Shown piece by piece: positions 50,566 to 61,366 of a stretch of 64,000 bases of DNA. Numbering within the stretch: position 1 is the stretch's first letter; every line of letters begins with the position of its first letter. This DNA is from an uncultured bacterium. Lineage in GTDB: Bacteria > Planctomycetota > GCA-002687715. The notes under the pieces were generated by a model that saw only the letters and a list, made by a program, of their open reading frames with translations, was not told the DNA's origin and did no database searches. The position numbers were made by a program, and so were the translations under genes. Where the stretch lies: contig CADEGH010000004.1 in the NCBI GenBank assembly GCA_902826835.1, positions 124,001 to 188,000 on the forward strand. The letters are read 5' to 3'.

Positions 50566-50748
50566 TTAGAAGTCCTCGTGTACGATCACGGCCTTTTCGC
50601 CGTAGTAACCACAGTTCCCGCAGACGCGGTGGGCACGCACGGCGTGTCCGCAGTTGCTGCACCGGAGGAGTTGGACCGGCGTCAGGTGGTGGTGGGAGCG
50701 GCGCTGCCGCTTCTTCATCTTGGAGGTGCGTTTCTTAGGTACGGCCAT
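50566..50748 (-). CDS. rpmF: 50S ribosomal protein L32
   Basis: A 60-residue basic protein with [20 protein letters not shown] at the start and a zinc site made of two pairs, CSNC and CGNC. This is the Cys-containing form of L32. It heads the rpmF-plsX-fab cluster. A 7-bp hairpin (50766-50772 with 50776-50782) lies about 20 bases upstream on the transcript and could fold in its leader. Confidence 0.97.
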   Translation of the reverse strand: MAVPKKRTSKMKKRQRRSHHHLTPVQLLRCSNCGHAVRAHRVCGNCGYYGEKAVIVHEDF

Positions 50749-51083
50749 GGGAGGACTTTCAGCAACCGAAGCCCGGCTTCGGGAAAACTCAAGGAGCAGT
50801 GCCCGGAGGTGGCCACTGCCCGTAGGGCTGGGATCATGCCAAAGCTTTTGCCGCTTTCACGCTCCGGGTCGGGTTTTGTCGGAAGGAGCGGCCCTACGCC
50901 CCCCCACCGCCTTGGCCAGCGCTGGGAGCTCGACTCGGGACTTGCCACGAAGTCCGTCGATTCTGAACGCCCCGTCCGGGGCGGAAGAGAACGATCCTCT
51001 ACGTACCGCCCGTTCGAAGAAGTGGCCCATACCGCGTGGCCCAGGGGCGAACCCCCTAGGGAATCGGGCCAGCCGCCTGCCGA
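50749..51083. other. 335-base intergenic region between recA and rpmF
   Basis: No gene is supported here. It must contain the end of the recA transcript and the promoter of the rpmF operon, both on the minus strand. Two small hairpins are visible: CCGAAGC/GCTTCGG at 50766-50782 and CGCCCC/GGGGCG at 50968-50983. Neither has a T-run. No clear SOS box near the recA start or promoter was identified by eye. Confidence 0.4.
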
Positions 51084-52196
<1,113 letters not shown>

Positions 52197-52311
52197 GGAT
52201 GCTCTCCCGAATCGCCCCGAGCGGGGCTCCCAACCGTACCCGCACCGCGGCGGGCTCGGGTCGGATCTTAGCGACCCGGGGGGACAAAGGAAGAACAAAA
52301 CCCTAACAAAT

Positions 52312-52887
52312 TCACCCCCGGAGCTCGTAGCTCTGGAGAGGCAGATACAGGGAGCCTTCCCGCCGAAGCTGGCTCTCGTACAGCGTCAGGGACGTGATCG
52401 AAAAATGGGCAAATTCCCGATTTCGAGCCGGTCCCATGCGATCGCTGAGGCCCGTCCACTCCGTCGCGGCCTGGACCCGCCCCAGAGTGATGTGGGGCCC
52501 GGACGACCTGCGATCCGCCACGAATCCTCGCGCCGCGAAACTCGCTTTGAGCCGAGTCTCCAGGGCCGCGCGCCTCGATTCCTCCGCCTCGTCGCGACCA
52601 CGCACGCCACACACGACGACCCGGGGCTCCTCGAATTTGGGAAGCCCCGTGAGACCCTTCGCCACGGCCTGGATCCGCCGCTCCCCTTGGAGCTCCGACT
52701 TGAGGAGTCGGTGCAAGCTCATGATGCCGTCGTCATCGACTTCCCCGAGGAAGGCCCAGGTCAGGTGGTAGTTGTCAGCTTCGACCCAGCGCACGCTCGG
52801 TCCGACTCCGCGCAGACGTTCGACTTCTTCGCCAAGCCGATCGCGAAGTCTCGGGAGCACGCTCGAGGCCAAAAAGACTCTGGCCAC
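52312..52887 (-). CDS. thpR: RNA 2',3'-cyclic phosphodiesterase (2H family)
   Basis: A 191-residue member of the two-histidine phosphoesterase family. The two catalytic HxTx motifs are visible: H-L-T-W in [12 protein letters not shown] and H-I-T-L in GPHITLGRV. The C-terminal [17 protein letters not shown] matches LigT/ThpR. The family opens 2',3'-cyclic phosphates on RNA. It lies 3 bases after the DUF4026-like gene. Confidence 0.88.
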   Translation of the reverse strand: MARVFLASSVLPRLRDRLGEEVERLRGVGPSVRWVEADNYHLTWAFLGEVDDDGIMSLHRLLKSELQGERRIQAVAKGLTGLPKFEEPRVVVCGVRGRDEAEESRRAALETRLKASFAARGFVADRRSSGPHITLGRVQAATEWTGLSDRMGPARNREFAHFSITSLTLYESQLRREGSLYLPLQSYELRG

Positions 52888-52890
52888 CGG

Positions 52891-54162
52891 TTAAAGGTCT
52901 TCCGCCAGCGCCAATTCCGACGCTTGTTCGGGCCCGTACTCACGATCGGGTGACGCAATGCGCCACTCGGTGAGCCGCTGAAATGGCAGCCACCGCTCGG
53001 AGCTCATCTCGGAAACCGCCACCCGAAACGGCGGCGTCACGAGCTTCCCCCGGATCTCTTGCGGTTTGATGCCGGTGACTTCGAACCACAGGTGCTCCTG
53101 CTCGGTGCCTTCGGCCGCCTCGCCGAACACGAACTTCGCGAAAAAACGCCAACCTTCTTCGCGCTTGAGAAAGAACAACTGGCCAAACGTGGAGTACTCC
53201 TGGCGAGCCAACTCCGCGCGGGCTTCGAGGCTCCCCCTCGACTTGATCAGGGTGCGGTTCCGAAGGCCTCGCAGGAGCTTCAGGGGGGGTCCGGCTCGCT
53301 CGGGATCCAAGAGCACCAGATGCGGCCCGGCATGATCTCCCGCGTCGTTCCCTTCGCGGTCCCGTTGACCGCCGGGGGTGTCGGGTGAAAACAGCGGCAT
53401 GGCACGCTCGAGAGGAAGGGCTCTCAATTGCCCGCCTTGAACCATCAAGAGGGAGTCGTCCGGCTGGATCCGCAGTCCCGTCAAGAGTCCCTCGACGACC
53501 GCCACGATCAATTCGTGCGCTCCTTCGAGGGCATCCGTCGGCACTTCGAGCAAGTCCACTTCCGGCAGGCTCGCCCGCTGAAGACCGTGAGTGTGCACCC
53601 AGAAATTTCCGTTGGCCTCCGTGTCGTGGAGGGCGAAGAGCGCGTCCGCGGTGGGCACTCGCGGTGAACGGGCAAGCGCTTGGACCTGACGGCCGGAACG
53701 CACGATCGACGCATTGTCGTCGTACACCGCATGCAACCCCGGAATTGCCGCGCTCGCGAGCATGCGGAGTTGCTGATGAAAATCGGCCAGCGCGCGGCCG
53801 GGCCTAAGGAAGACCTCGCAACCGATCATCCACTTGGCCGCTTTGGCCGCCGCGAACTCGGCCTCGTTCTCCAGATCACGACGCAGGAGGTCTTCGCCGA
53901 GTTCCCCGCGGAGCTCGGCCCAGATCGACACTTCTCCCCCATCGTCGGGTAATGCAAACACGGTTCCCCACGGGACTTCGTCGCTCGTCTCGAGATCATC
54001 GACGGCACGAATGCCGGGAAAATCGCGATCGAGCGCGAGTCGGATTTCCTCTTCCAAGGGAGCGCTCGGATCGGACCACAACAGGAAGAGCGTCGAGGGG
54101 TCGGTGTCCCTGGGCTCCCCCGACGGCGAGTCGGGCTCTGAATGAGGCTCTTCCGAATTCAT
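52891..54162 (-). CDS. DUF4026/DUF2314-like protein
   Basis: A 423-residue acidic protein without signal peptide or membrane helix. The C-terminal segment EHLWFEVTGIKPQEIRGKLV resembles the DUF2314 pattern (a Trp-containing strand then I-x-G-x-L), and the N-terminal 250 residues resemble DUF4026-type proteins, for example the block with WGTVFALPDD and ALFALHDTEANGNFWVHTHG. Neither family has a known activity. My family call is from pattern memory and moderate. It is 3 bases upstream of thpR. Confidence 0.6.
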   Translation of the reverse strand: MNSEEPHSEPDSPSGEPRDTDPSTLFLLWSDPSAPLEEEIRLALDRDFPGIRAVDDLETSDEVPWGTVFALPDDGGEVSIWAELRGELGEDLLRRDLENEAEFAAAKAAKWMIGCEVFLRPGRALADFHQQLRMLASAAIPGLHAVYDDNASIVRSGRQVQALARSPRVPTADALFALHDTEANGNFWVHTHGLQRASLPEVDLLEVPTDALEGAHELIVAVVEGLLTGLRIQPDDSLLMVQGGQLRALPLERAMPLFSPDTPGGQRDREGNDAGDHAGPHLVLLDPERAGPPLKLLRGLRNRTLIKSRGSLEARAELARQEYSTFGQLFFLKREEGWRFFAKFVFGEAAEGTEQEHLWFEVTGIKPQEIRGKLVTPPFRVAVSEMSSERWLPFQRLTEWRIASPDREYGPEQASELALAEDL

Positions 54163-54243
54163 GGCTGGATCAAATCGTAACGTGCGGAGAAGCCGAGGAA
54201 CACGGAGGGTGGGCCGCGCGAGGCAGGGGCGCCGGTGATTCGC

Positions 54244-55476
54244 TCAGGGCGTGACCTCTTTGGCGAACATGTAGAAAAGGCGCCCTTCCTCCTGCGTGTA
54301 TCCCGCGAGGAGCTCCGCCTCCGGGCCAGTTCCAATGAAGAGGTCGGCCCGACCTGCCGCCTGGATCGCACCTCCGGTGTCCTGATCGAAAGCAATGAGA
54401 GTCGTCTTGCGGAATTCCACTCCCGACGCCTCGACCGGCGACTTCGTCGGCACTCGCGTGTCGACCACCACCGGGCCACCACGCGGGAAGATCGTTTTGT
54501 CGGTGGCCACGGTGTGGAACGGCGAGACCTTCACGCCAATGCTTCCGAACGGGCCCGGTTCCCGCTCCATGAAGAACACGTAAGACTCGTTGTGGGCAAG
54601 CACCCGCTCGACATCCTGAGGGTTGTCGCGGAAGTAGCGCTTGAGGGCGGTGAGGGACAGCCCGTCGGCAGGGATCTTGTTCTCCGAAATCAGGAATTGA
54701 CCGATGCTCTTGTAGGGTCGATCCGTCTTGCCGGAATAACCCACGCACATTTGGCGGCCATCACTCAAGTTGATGCGGGCCGAACCTTGTACCTGCGCGA
54801 TGTAGACCTCGAAGGGATCACGGAGCCAAACCAGCTCTTTGCCCCTCATGAGCTTGCCGACTTCGATCTCGCGACGAGAGTAATAAGAGACCAGCGATCC
54901 ATCGGGAGTGCGGCGACCGAGACACTTGCCGTCCTCGTCCTTCACGAGATCGGTCGGCAGTGTATAGAGCGGGTACTTGAACTCGGGGGTCTCTTGCAGG
55001 CTGCCGACAAATATCGGTTCGCAGTAAGCGGTGTAGAGCACGGCGCCGGTGCGATCGGCACCCACACTGCGATACACGTCGAAGCTCTGGAGGCACCAGC
55101 CGTGGAATTCCTCTGCGCTCGCCGACTTCTTCAGGGCGTTCGCCAGAAGGTCGAGGGTGGCGAGCTGCCGCTCGTGCGTGACCTTGGAATCGTTGGTCTC
55201 ATAGGGAAACCACTTCTTCGAGCTCGGCTTGGCAAAGAAGAGTCGACTTTGGTCGAGGGCGGCGAGCGTGTTGTCCCGATCGAGAAACGCGGGGCGGAAG
55301 TCCGGCATCTCCGCGGGATCGGTGACCCGCTCCAGGTAGGGCCAGGTGCTGGGCGCCGCGAAGTTTTTCTTCTTGGGCGGCGGCGGCTCCGCCGACGCAC
55401 ACCCGGACAAGAACGAAGCCGCTCCGACCGCCACCAAGAACAGGGCCGTCCACCGGCCCCGAGCCTTGCACCCCAT
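54244..55476 (-). CDS. mltA: Membrane-bound lytic murein transglycosylase A
   Basis: A 410-residue lipoprotein that cuts peptidoglycan with formation of 1,6-anhydroMurNAc. The signal ends in lipobox LSGC (Cys about residue 26). The MltA domain has GAVLYTAYCEPIFVGS and YPLYTLPTDLV, and the C-terminal 3D domain has IAFDQDTGGAIQAAGRADLF with the catalytic Asp residues, ending in AGYTQEEGRLFYMF. ATG at 55476 has GGGAG 8 bases upstream. It diverges from the methyltransferase fusion gene. Together with ddl and the amidase it supports a normal murein layer. Confidence 0.92.
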   Translation of the reverse strand: MGCKARGRWTALFLVAVGAASFLSGCASAEPPPPKKKNFAAPSTWPYLERVTDPAEMPDFRPAFLDRDNTLAALDQSRLFFAKPSSKKWFPYETNDSKVTHERQLATLDLLANALKKSASAEEFHGWCLQSFDVYRSVGADRTGAVLYTAYCEPIFVGSLQETPEFKYPLYTLPTDLVKDEDGKCLGRRTPDGSLVSYYSRREIEVGKLMRGKELVWLRDPFEVYIAQVQGSARINLSDGRQMCVGYSGKTDRPYKSIGQFLISENKIPADGLSLTALKRYFRDNPQDVERVLAHNESYVFFMEREPGPFGSIGVKVSPFHTVATDKTIFPRGGPVVVDTRVPTKSPVEASGVEFRKTTLIAFDQDTGGAIQAAGRADLFIGTGPEAELLAGYTQEEGRLFYMFAKEVTP

Positions 55477-55530
55477 TGCAGATCTCCCGAGGGTGCCGCC
55501 CGGCACCCGGCGCGACTGTAACAGGGCCCC

Positions 55531-55559
55531 TTGACAGGATCGGCAAACCCGATTCAACC
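55531..55559 (+). promoter_or_regulatory. Possible promoter with perfect -35 box
   Basis: A perfect TTGACA (55531-55536) lies in the 218-base divergent region, 158 bases before the methyltransferase fusion start. The 17-base spacing leads to TCAACC, a poor -10 match. It could serve the plus-strand operon but needs mapping. Confidence 0.2.
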
Positions 55560-55694
55560 GGCGAAATAGGCCGAACCAATTCTCGGTAGAGCGCCCCACT
55601 CCCGAGTCCTTGCAGCCGCCGCTACCATCTTCGCGTGCCCAAGCCTCGGCGTGGCCGCATCCTGGCCCGGGGGTCCCCACCCAAAGATCACTCC

Positions 55695-57611
55695 ATGCCC
55701 GAACTTCCGCCCTTCCTGGATGCCCTGGCCATTCGCCCGCTCGTTTTCGACGGCGCCATGGGCACGATGCTCTACGAGCGCGGGTACTTCATCAATCGCT
55801 CGTTCGATGAAGCCAACCTCGGTTCACCCGACACCGTGCAGAAAATTCACGAGGAGCATCGCGAGGCCGGCGCCGACATCCTCGAGACCAATACCTTCTC
55901 CGCAAACCGCTACCTCTTGGCGCGCTACGGCGTTCAGGATCGGGTGGTCGAGATCAACCGACGGGGCGTGGAAATCGCGCGGGCCGCGGCCCAGGGTCGA
56001 GCCTGGGTGGCCGGCGCGATCGGCCCCACCGGGGAAGGACTCGGGGTTCTCTCCGAGTCCGTCGTTCAAGAGGTCCGGAGCGCCTACGAGGAGCAAATCC
56101 TCGCTCTGACCAGTACTGGGGTCGACCTCCTCGTTTTGGAGACCTTTCATCACCTGCGGGAGATTCGGATCGCCTTGGAGGTGGCGCGCGCCAATTTCTC
56201 GGGTCCCATCGTCGCCCAGATGAGCTTCGAGGAGGACGGCCACCTGCGGGACGGCACCTCCCCCGCCACGGTAGCCGGTCTGCTCGGCGCGTGGGGCGCC
56301 AGCGTCGTCGGGGTGAACTGCTGCGAGGGACCCGCAATCGTTCACGACGTGGCCACCGCAATGCTCGCCGCCGGCCTGCCGGTGAGCGCGCAACCCAACG
56401 CTGGACGCCCGCGCCGTTTGGACCAGCGCACCCTCTACATGGCAACCCCGGAGTACCTCGGGGTGTACGCGCGGCGCCTCTTCAAAGCCGGAGTGAGGCT
56501 CGTCGGAGGCTGCTGCGGCACCCGTCCGGAACACGTGGCCTCGATCGCCGCCGCCGCCCGCATGCAGAGCGGCGGTTCGCTGCGAACCCCGACCGTCGTC
56601 TCTCCCACTCCCGCAAGTTCGGGCCCGACGCCGCTTCCGCCGGTTCCTCGAAGCGAGCGCTCCCCACTCGCGGCGAAGATCATGAGGGTGTTCGAATCAA
56701 GGTTGGCCGGCGGCACGGTTTCCCGGGCGCCGACGGGGCCGGCCGAGTTCGTCGTGTCGGTGGAGCTCAACCCCCCTACCGGGCTCTCCTCCGAAAAGGC
56801 GATCGCCACCGCAAAGACCCTGTTCGAAGCGGGAATCGACGTGGTCAACATCGCGGACGGTCCGCGAGCGACCGTGCGGATGAGCAACACTGCGTTCGCG
56901 ATGCTCCTCCGTCAGTCGCTCGGGGCGGAAGTGATCCTCCACGTCTGTTGTCGCGATCGCAATCTCTTGGGCCTGCAAGCCGACATCCTCGGCGCTCACG
57001 CGCTGGGCTTGCACAACCTCGTGATCATCACCGGCGATCCGCCGAAGCTCGGGGACTATCCGAAAGCGACGGCCGTATTCGATCTCGACTCCATCGAGCT
57101 TTTGAAGTTGGTCGACGGACTGAACCGCGGCATCGACCCCGCAGGCAAGATCGTCGGTGAACAGACCAGGTTCCTGCTCGCCACCGGGGCCGAGCCCAGC
57201 GCCCAGGATTACGACCGCGAGCTGCGCCGCCTCGAACAGAAAATTCACGCCGGCGCTGAAGTGGTGATGACCCAGCCGGTCTACGACCCCACCGTGGTGC
57301 GCCGTTTCCTCCGCGACGTGCGCCCCTTCAAGGTCCCGATTCTGCTCGGGATCTGCCCCTTGGTCTCCGCCCGCAATGCGGAGTTCCTCCACAACGAAGT
57401 GCCGGGTATGGCGGTGCCCGAAGTCATTCGACGCCGCCTGCACGATGCGGGAGCGGGGGCAGGCGAACGGGCCGCCGGCATTGCCGTCGCTCGCGACATG
57501 CTGCTCGAATTCCAGTCGGAGATCGTAGGCACGTACCTGATGCCCCAGCTCGGACGTTATGCGACCGCCCTCGACGTTCTGAAGCCACTCGGATACGGAG
57601 TCCAGTCATGA
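55695..57611 (+). CDS. Homocysteine S-methyltransferase / methylenetetrahydrofolate reductase fusion
   Basis: A 638-residue two-domain protein. Residues 1-300 are a MetH/BHMT-type barrel with DGAMGTMLYERG, ETNTFSANR and the zinc Cys residues in VNCCEGP and GGCCGT. A Pro/Ser-rich linker (about 305-350) joins a methylenetetrahydrofolate reductase barrel (about 355-635) with ELNPPTGLSSEKAI, NIADGPRATVRMSN, ITGDPPKLGDYP and MTQPVYDP. The same fusion is known from Bacillus subtilis YitJ. It would recycle methyl groups to homocysteine for methionine. ATG at 55695 gives the standard start. The stop overlaps udk (ATGA). Confidence 0.9.
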   Translation: MPELPPFLDALAIRPLVFDGAMGTMLYERGYFINRSFDEANLGSPDTVQKIHEEHREAGADILETNTFSANRYLLARYGVQDRVVEINRRGVEIARAAAQGRAWVAGAIGPTGEGLGVLSESVVQEVRSAYEEQILALTSTGVDLLVLETFHHLREIRIALEVARANFSGPIVAQMSFEEDGHLRDGTSPATVAGLLGAWGASVVGVNCCEGPAIVHDVATAMLAAGLPVSAQPNAGRPRRLDQRTLYMATPEYLGVYARRLFKAGVRLVGGCCGTRPEHVASIAAAARMQSGGSLRTPTVVSPTPASSGPTPLPPVPRSERSPLAAKIMRVFESRLAGGTVSRAPTGPAEFVVSVELNPPTGLSSEKAIATAKTLFEAGIDVVNIADGPRATVRMSNTAFAMLLRQSLGAEVILHVCCRDRNLLGLQADILGAHALGLHNLVIITGDPPKLGDYPKATAVFDLDSIELLKLVDGLNRGIDPAGKIVGEQTRFLLATGAEPSAQDYDRELRRLEQKIHAGAEVVMTQPVYDPTVVRRFLRDVRPFKVPILLGICPLVSARNAEFLHNEVPGMAVPEVIRRRLHDAGAGAGERAAGIAVARDMLLEFQSEIVGTYLMPQLGRYATALDVLKPLGYGVQS

Positions 57612-58246
57612 TGAGCGAACGGCCGGTGCTCGTCGGAATCTCCGGAGGCACCGCATCCGGCAAGACCTCCATGGCTCGCATCCTCCAAATGGAGGTGGGC
57701 CGCGAGCAGTCGCTACTCCTCGAACTCGACAGCTACTACCGGGACCTCACCGATCTCGACCTCGAAGCGCGCCGCAAAGTCAATTTCGATCATCCCGATG
57801 CCTTCGATTGGGACCTGCTCGTTTCCGATCTCGAAACTCTGTTGCGGAACGAACCAGTACGAATTCCGGTGTACGACTACGCCTCCCACAATCGGCGGGA
57901 GGTCACCGAGCTCACGCCCGCGCGCCCGGTCCTGATTCTCGAAGGCATCCTCGTGTTTTGGCACGCCGCGCTCCGCGACCTCATGGATATCAAGGTGTTC
58001 GTGGACACGCCGGCTGACCTGCGGCTCCTGCGTCGCATTCGTCGCGACACGGTGGAGCGGCAGCGCTCGCTCGAGTCGGTCTTGGACCAATACGAACACT
58101 CGGTGGCCCCTATGCACCTTGAGTTTTGTGAGCCGAGCAAGGTGCACGCCGATCTCATCATTCCGCGCGGCGCGAAGAATCGGGTCGCCATGGACATGGT
58201 GCGTTCGAGGCTTCTGGCCATCCTGGCCGAGCGACTGGCGCCGTGA
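57608..58246 (+). CDS. udk: Uridine kinase
   Basis: A 212-residue P-loop kinase that phosphorylates uridine or cytidine for pyrimidine salvage. Motifs: GISGGTASGKTSMAR (Walker A), LDSYYRDLT, NFDHPDAFDW, PVYDYASHNR, LEGILVFW, and DTPADLRLLRRIRRD. It overlaps the gene on each side by 4 bases (ATGA, GTGA), so all three are probably translated in coupling. Confidence 0.95.
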   Translation: MMSERPVLVGISGGTASGKTSMARILQMEVGREQSLLLELDSYYRDLTDLDLEARRKVNFDHPDAFDWDLLVSDLETLLRNEPVRIPVYDYASHNRREVTELTPARPVLILEGILVFWHAALRDLMDIKVFVDTPADLRLLRRIRRDTVERQRSLESVLDQYEHSVAPMHLEFCEPSKVHADLIIPRGAKNRVAMDMVRSRLLAILAERLAP

Positions 58247-59616
58247 GCCGGCCCCTCATCGTTCTCGATGTCGTCGGCTTGACCCCGAGTTTGGTCGGCC
58301 CCAAAACGCCCCGACTCACGGCCCTCGCGAGCCGCGGCGATCTGCGACCCCTGGAAGCGGCCTTCCCCGCCGTCACCCTGTCCGGACAAGCCGGAATTCT
58401 CACCGGGCTGCGCCCGGAGGCGCACGGCATCGTCGGCAACGGCTGGTATTGGCCGGAGCTCGGCGAAGTGCTGTTTTGGCGACAACCCCACGCGCTCCTC
58501 CAGGCCGAAGACATTCCCACCCGCTTGCGCCGCGAGCGCCCCGGCTATCGCGTCGCCAAGCTGTTCTTCTGGTTCAACATGTACGCGCCCGTGGACTACG
58601 CGGTCACGCCGAGGCCCATGTACCCGGCCGACGGCCGCAAAATCCCAGACATCCACACTCATCCCCCTGCGCTCCGCTCGCAATTGCAAAACAAGTTCGG
58701 AGCTTTTCCCCTCTTCCGCTTCTGGGGCCCGGGTGCGGATCTTGCGAGCACCCGTTGGATTGCCGATGCGAGCATTGACCTGATTCGTCGCGAACGCCCC
58801 GACTTGAGCCTGGTCTATTTGCCTCACCTCGACTACGACTTCCAGAGGTTTGGGCCCAAGGACCCCCGGTCGGAACTCGCGCTCGCGGAGGTCGATCGAA
58901 TCGTGGGCGAGTTCGTGGATCTCGCCGACACGATGGGCGCCGAGGTCTTGGTCGTCTCCGAGTACGGGATCGATCCCGTGACTACCGCGGTGCATCCCAA
59001 TCGGTGGTTGCGACAAGCGGGTCTGCTCCAGGTGAGAGAGGAACTCGGTACGGAGCGATTGGACCCCGGAGCCAGTGCGGCCTTCGCGGTCGCCGATCAC
59101 CAGGTTGCCCATGTGTACGTCGCCGATCCGGCTCGCGTCGCCGCGGTAGCGGAGCTCTTGCGCAGCGTGCCCGGGATCGAGCAGGTCCTCTTTGGGGGGT
59201 CTCTGCGCAAAGAAGGCCTCGCCCACCCTCGCAGCGGACAGATCGTCCTGGTTGCCAACGCCGATGCCTGGTTCACCTACTACTACTGGCAAGACGACCG
59301 ACTCGCACCCGACTTCGCGCGCACCGTCGACATTCATCGTAAGCCTGGCTACGACCCGGCGGAGCTGCTCTTCGATCCCGAGCTGGCTCGCCCCAAGCTC
59401 AAGGTCGGCCGAAGATTGATCGGAAGAAAACTGGGATTTCGTAATCTGTTGGACGTCATCGGACTGGACGCCGGGGTCGTCCGAGGCAGCCACGGACGGC
59501 GACCCGACTCACCCGAACGCGGCCCTGTCATCATTGCGAGCCGCCCGCTGCCGGGACGCGCCGCGGTATTCCCCCTCTCCGCGGTGCCCGGGTTCATTGC
59601 CGATTTGGGTTCATGA
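58243..59616 (+). CDS. Alkaline phosphatase superfamily phosphodiesterase/pyrophosphatase
   Basis: A 457-residue protein without signal peptide, of the type I phosphodiesterase/nucleotide pyrophosphatase group. The metal-site order fits: D in LIVLDVVGL, Thr nucleophile in FPAVTLSGQAGILTGLRPEAHG, D/H in YLPHLDYDFQ-FGP and H in VADHQVAHVYV. Members cut phosphodiesters or nucleotide sugars; the substrate is unknown. The GTG start overlaps the udk stop. The GTG is preceded by no strong ribosome site, consistent with coupling. Its 3' end overlaps truB by 23 bases. Confidence 0.8.
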   Translation: MSRPLIVLDVVGLTPSLVGPKTPRLTALASRGDLRPLEAAFPAVTLSGQAGILTGLRPEAHGIVGNGWYWPELGEVLFWRQPHALLQAEDIPTRLRRERPGYRVAKLFFWFNMYAPVDYAVTPRPMYPADGRKIPDIHTHPPALRSQLQNKFGAFPLFRFWGPGADLASTRWIADASIDLIRRERPDLSLVYLPHLDYDFQRFGPKDPRSELALAEVDRIVGEFVDLADTMGAEVLVVSEYGIDPVTTAVHPNRWLRQAGLLQVREELGTERLDPGASAAFAVADHQVAHVYVADPARVAAVAELLRSVPGIEQVLFGGSLRKEGLAHPRSGQIVLVANADAWFTYYYWQDDRLAPDFARTVDIHRKPGYDPAELLFDPELARPKLKVGRRLIGRKLGFRNLLDVIGLDAGVVRGSHGRRPDSPERGPVIIASRPLPGRAAVFPLSAVPGFIADLGS

Positions 59617-60484
59617 ACAGCGCGGGGTCGGCGATCCACCGCGAGGATCGCGCAGTGGCCGGGGCGGCCGCCACCAGCCGACAAATCGGTTGGTCGTTCC
59701 ACCACGCGATGGTGCGCTCCGATTCGAATGGTGGAGCGAGAATCACCCGTCCATGGCGGAGATCCGAGGCTTCGTCTTCGCGCACGTGGAGCGCGGGGTA
59801 ATGGCGCAACGCCTCCGTGAGGGAGAGTCCGTCGGAAGTTCGAAGATCCGCAGCGACCACCGCGGTCTCCACCCCGAATGGTCCAGACTTCGTGCGCCTC
59901 AATTGCGATACATAGGCCCCACACCCGGCGGCGACGCCCAAATCCCGGGCTAGACTTCGAATGTAGGTGCCAGGGCTGGCGTGCACCCTGACGCGGATCC
60001 GGAGATCCTCGGCGTGGAGCAGTTCGATGTTCGCGATCTGCACCGTCCGCGGAGCCAGCGGGACATCGTTCCCCTTCCGGGACAGCTCGTAGGCACGACG
60101 CCCCTCGACACGGACCGCCGAACGCTGCGGCGGCGCTTGCTGAATCGTGCCGACGAACCCGGCGAGCAGGGGCAAAATTCGCGCCGGTTCCACGGACCCG
60201 ACGGCCACTCCGCTCGGCGTGAACGGCCCCTCCGCGTCATCCGAGGCCGACCACGCACCCAACGTGAATTCCGCTTCGTAGGTCTTCCAGGATCCCATGA
60301 ATAGGTCCTGGAGTCGCCGCGCCTCGCCCGTCAACACCACGAGCACGCCGCTGGCTAAAGGATCGAGAGTCCCGGCGTGTCCGAGCGGCCCCGAGCGAAG
60401 GTGCCGCTCGAGATCGTCCAAGAGCTCGCGCGACGTCGGACCCACCGGCTTATCGACGATAAAAACGCACGGGTCGTCGCGCAC
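59594..60484 (-). CDS. truB: tRNA pseudouridine-55 synthase
   Basis: A 296-residue pseudouridine synthase that modifies U55 in the T-loop of tRNAs. The catalytic Asp is D41 in GHAGTLDPLASGVL. Other motifs: VDKPVGPTS at the start, KTYEAEFTLG, QQAPPQRSAVRVEGRRAYE, and SPGTYIRSLARDLG. The GTG start at 60484 gives the standard short N-terminus. The usual neighbours rbfA and ribF are not adjacent. Confidence 0.93.
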   Translation of the reverse strand: MRDDPCVFIVDKPVGPTSRELLDDLERHLRSGPLGHAGTLDPLASGVLVVLTGEARRLQDLFMGSWKTYEAEFTLGAWSASDDAEGPFTPSGVAVGSVEPARILPLLAGFVGTIQQAPPQRSAVRVEGRRAYELSRKGNDVPLAPRTVQIANIELLHAEDLRIRVRVHASPGTYIRSLARDLGVAAGCGAYVSQLRRTKSGPFGVETAVVAADLRTSDGLSLTEALRHYPALHVREDEASDLRHGRVILAPPFESERTIAWWNDQPICRLVAAAPATARSSRWIADPALFMNPNRQ

Positions 60485-60570
60485 GATTTACCAGGCTCCG
60501 CGGGGAAGGTCGGAGTGGCTCATCGCTACGACCGGCCACCCGTCGCACTCTATCGCGGCGCGGATCCGAT

Positions 60571-61353
60571 TCAGGGGAGAATGCAGAGATTGAGCACGTT
60601 CGACACGAAAGGCGAACCGACGACTGGCGCAACCACCGCTTGAAGGTGGAGGGGCAACCTGGCTAACGACGGGACGTTCGGCAGCGTCACGGTGGCAGAG
60701 GCCTGCCCGGAGGAATCGAGAACCCCGATGAAATTGTCAAAAAGCCCCACCACGGGATTCGGAAAACTCAATTGAAACACGAAGTCGTAGTCGAGGCTCA
60801 CGAAGAGAGTGGGGCCACCACTGATGCCCTGGTTGCAGGTCAAAGAGGCCGCCATGAAGTAAAGCTCGTTCACGCCAGTGGGTGCGTTCAACAGCAGCGG
60901 CATCACTTGGCCGACTTGGGCCGGAAGTTGAGGCTGGAGGTCGGCAGGCAGAGCGCCCAGATCGAATGGCACCCACTCGTCTTGGTAGGTGAAGCCACCC
61001 GTGCCCACCGGACGCCAGCGAACTCGGAAGTAGAAGTGGCCGGGTCCGAGCGTGGTGCTTTGGCCCGCGCTCAGGACTCTGAAGGCCGAACCGAGGGGTG
61101 CGACAACCGTCGGAGCGGTTCCGCATATGGAGGCAAAAAGTGGCGCCACCGGGCCATTCGGAACCCCGATGATGATCGTGGGGGCCAAGCAGGAGGTCGG
61201 ATGTTCAAAGCCCGCTCCTGAAGCGTCCCTCACGGTGAGCGTGACGGCCTGCCCGGGCATGGCAGGGTTGGGCGAGACCTCGCAGGAAATCGCCTGCGCG
61301 CACAGACCTGCGCTGAGGGCAAGTCCGGACAACAAGACCCGAGGTCGGTTCAT
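60571..61353 (-). CDS. Exported protein with Ig-like N-terminus, unknown function
   Basis: A 260-residue secreted protein with signal MNRPRVLLSGLALSAGLCAQA and AAGGAG before the ATG. The mature N-terminus SCEVSPNPAMPGQAVTLTV resembles immunoglobulin-like or carbohydrate-binding folds. Five Cys residues suggest disulfides. The middle is rich in Pro/Gly/Val strands. Similar sequences with this signal and NP-x-x-P-G-Q-x-V-T-L pattern are typical of secreted planctomycete proteins. The function is unknown. Confidence 0.6.
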   Translation of the reverse strand: MNRPRVLLSGLALSAGLCAQAISCEVSPNPAMPGQAVTLTVRDASGAGFEHPTSCLAPTIIIGVPNGPVAPLFASICGTAPTVVAPLGSAFRVLSAGQSTTLGPGHFYFRVRWRPVGTGGFTYQDEWVPFDLGALPADLQPQLPAQVGQVMPLLLNAPTGVNELYFMAASLTCNQGISGGPTLFVSLDYDFVFQLSFPNPVVGLFDNFIGVLDSSGQASATVTLPNVPSLARLPLHLQAVVAPVVGSPFVSNVLNLCILP

Positions 61354-61366
61354 GGTCGTTCTCCTT

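Noticed and set aside
50968..50983. recA/rpmF terminator from the CGCCCC/GGGGCG hairpin
   Set aside because: The stem is only 6 bp, no T-run follows on either strand, and it lies about 100 bases past the recA stop.
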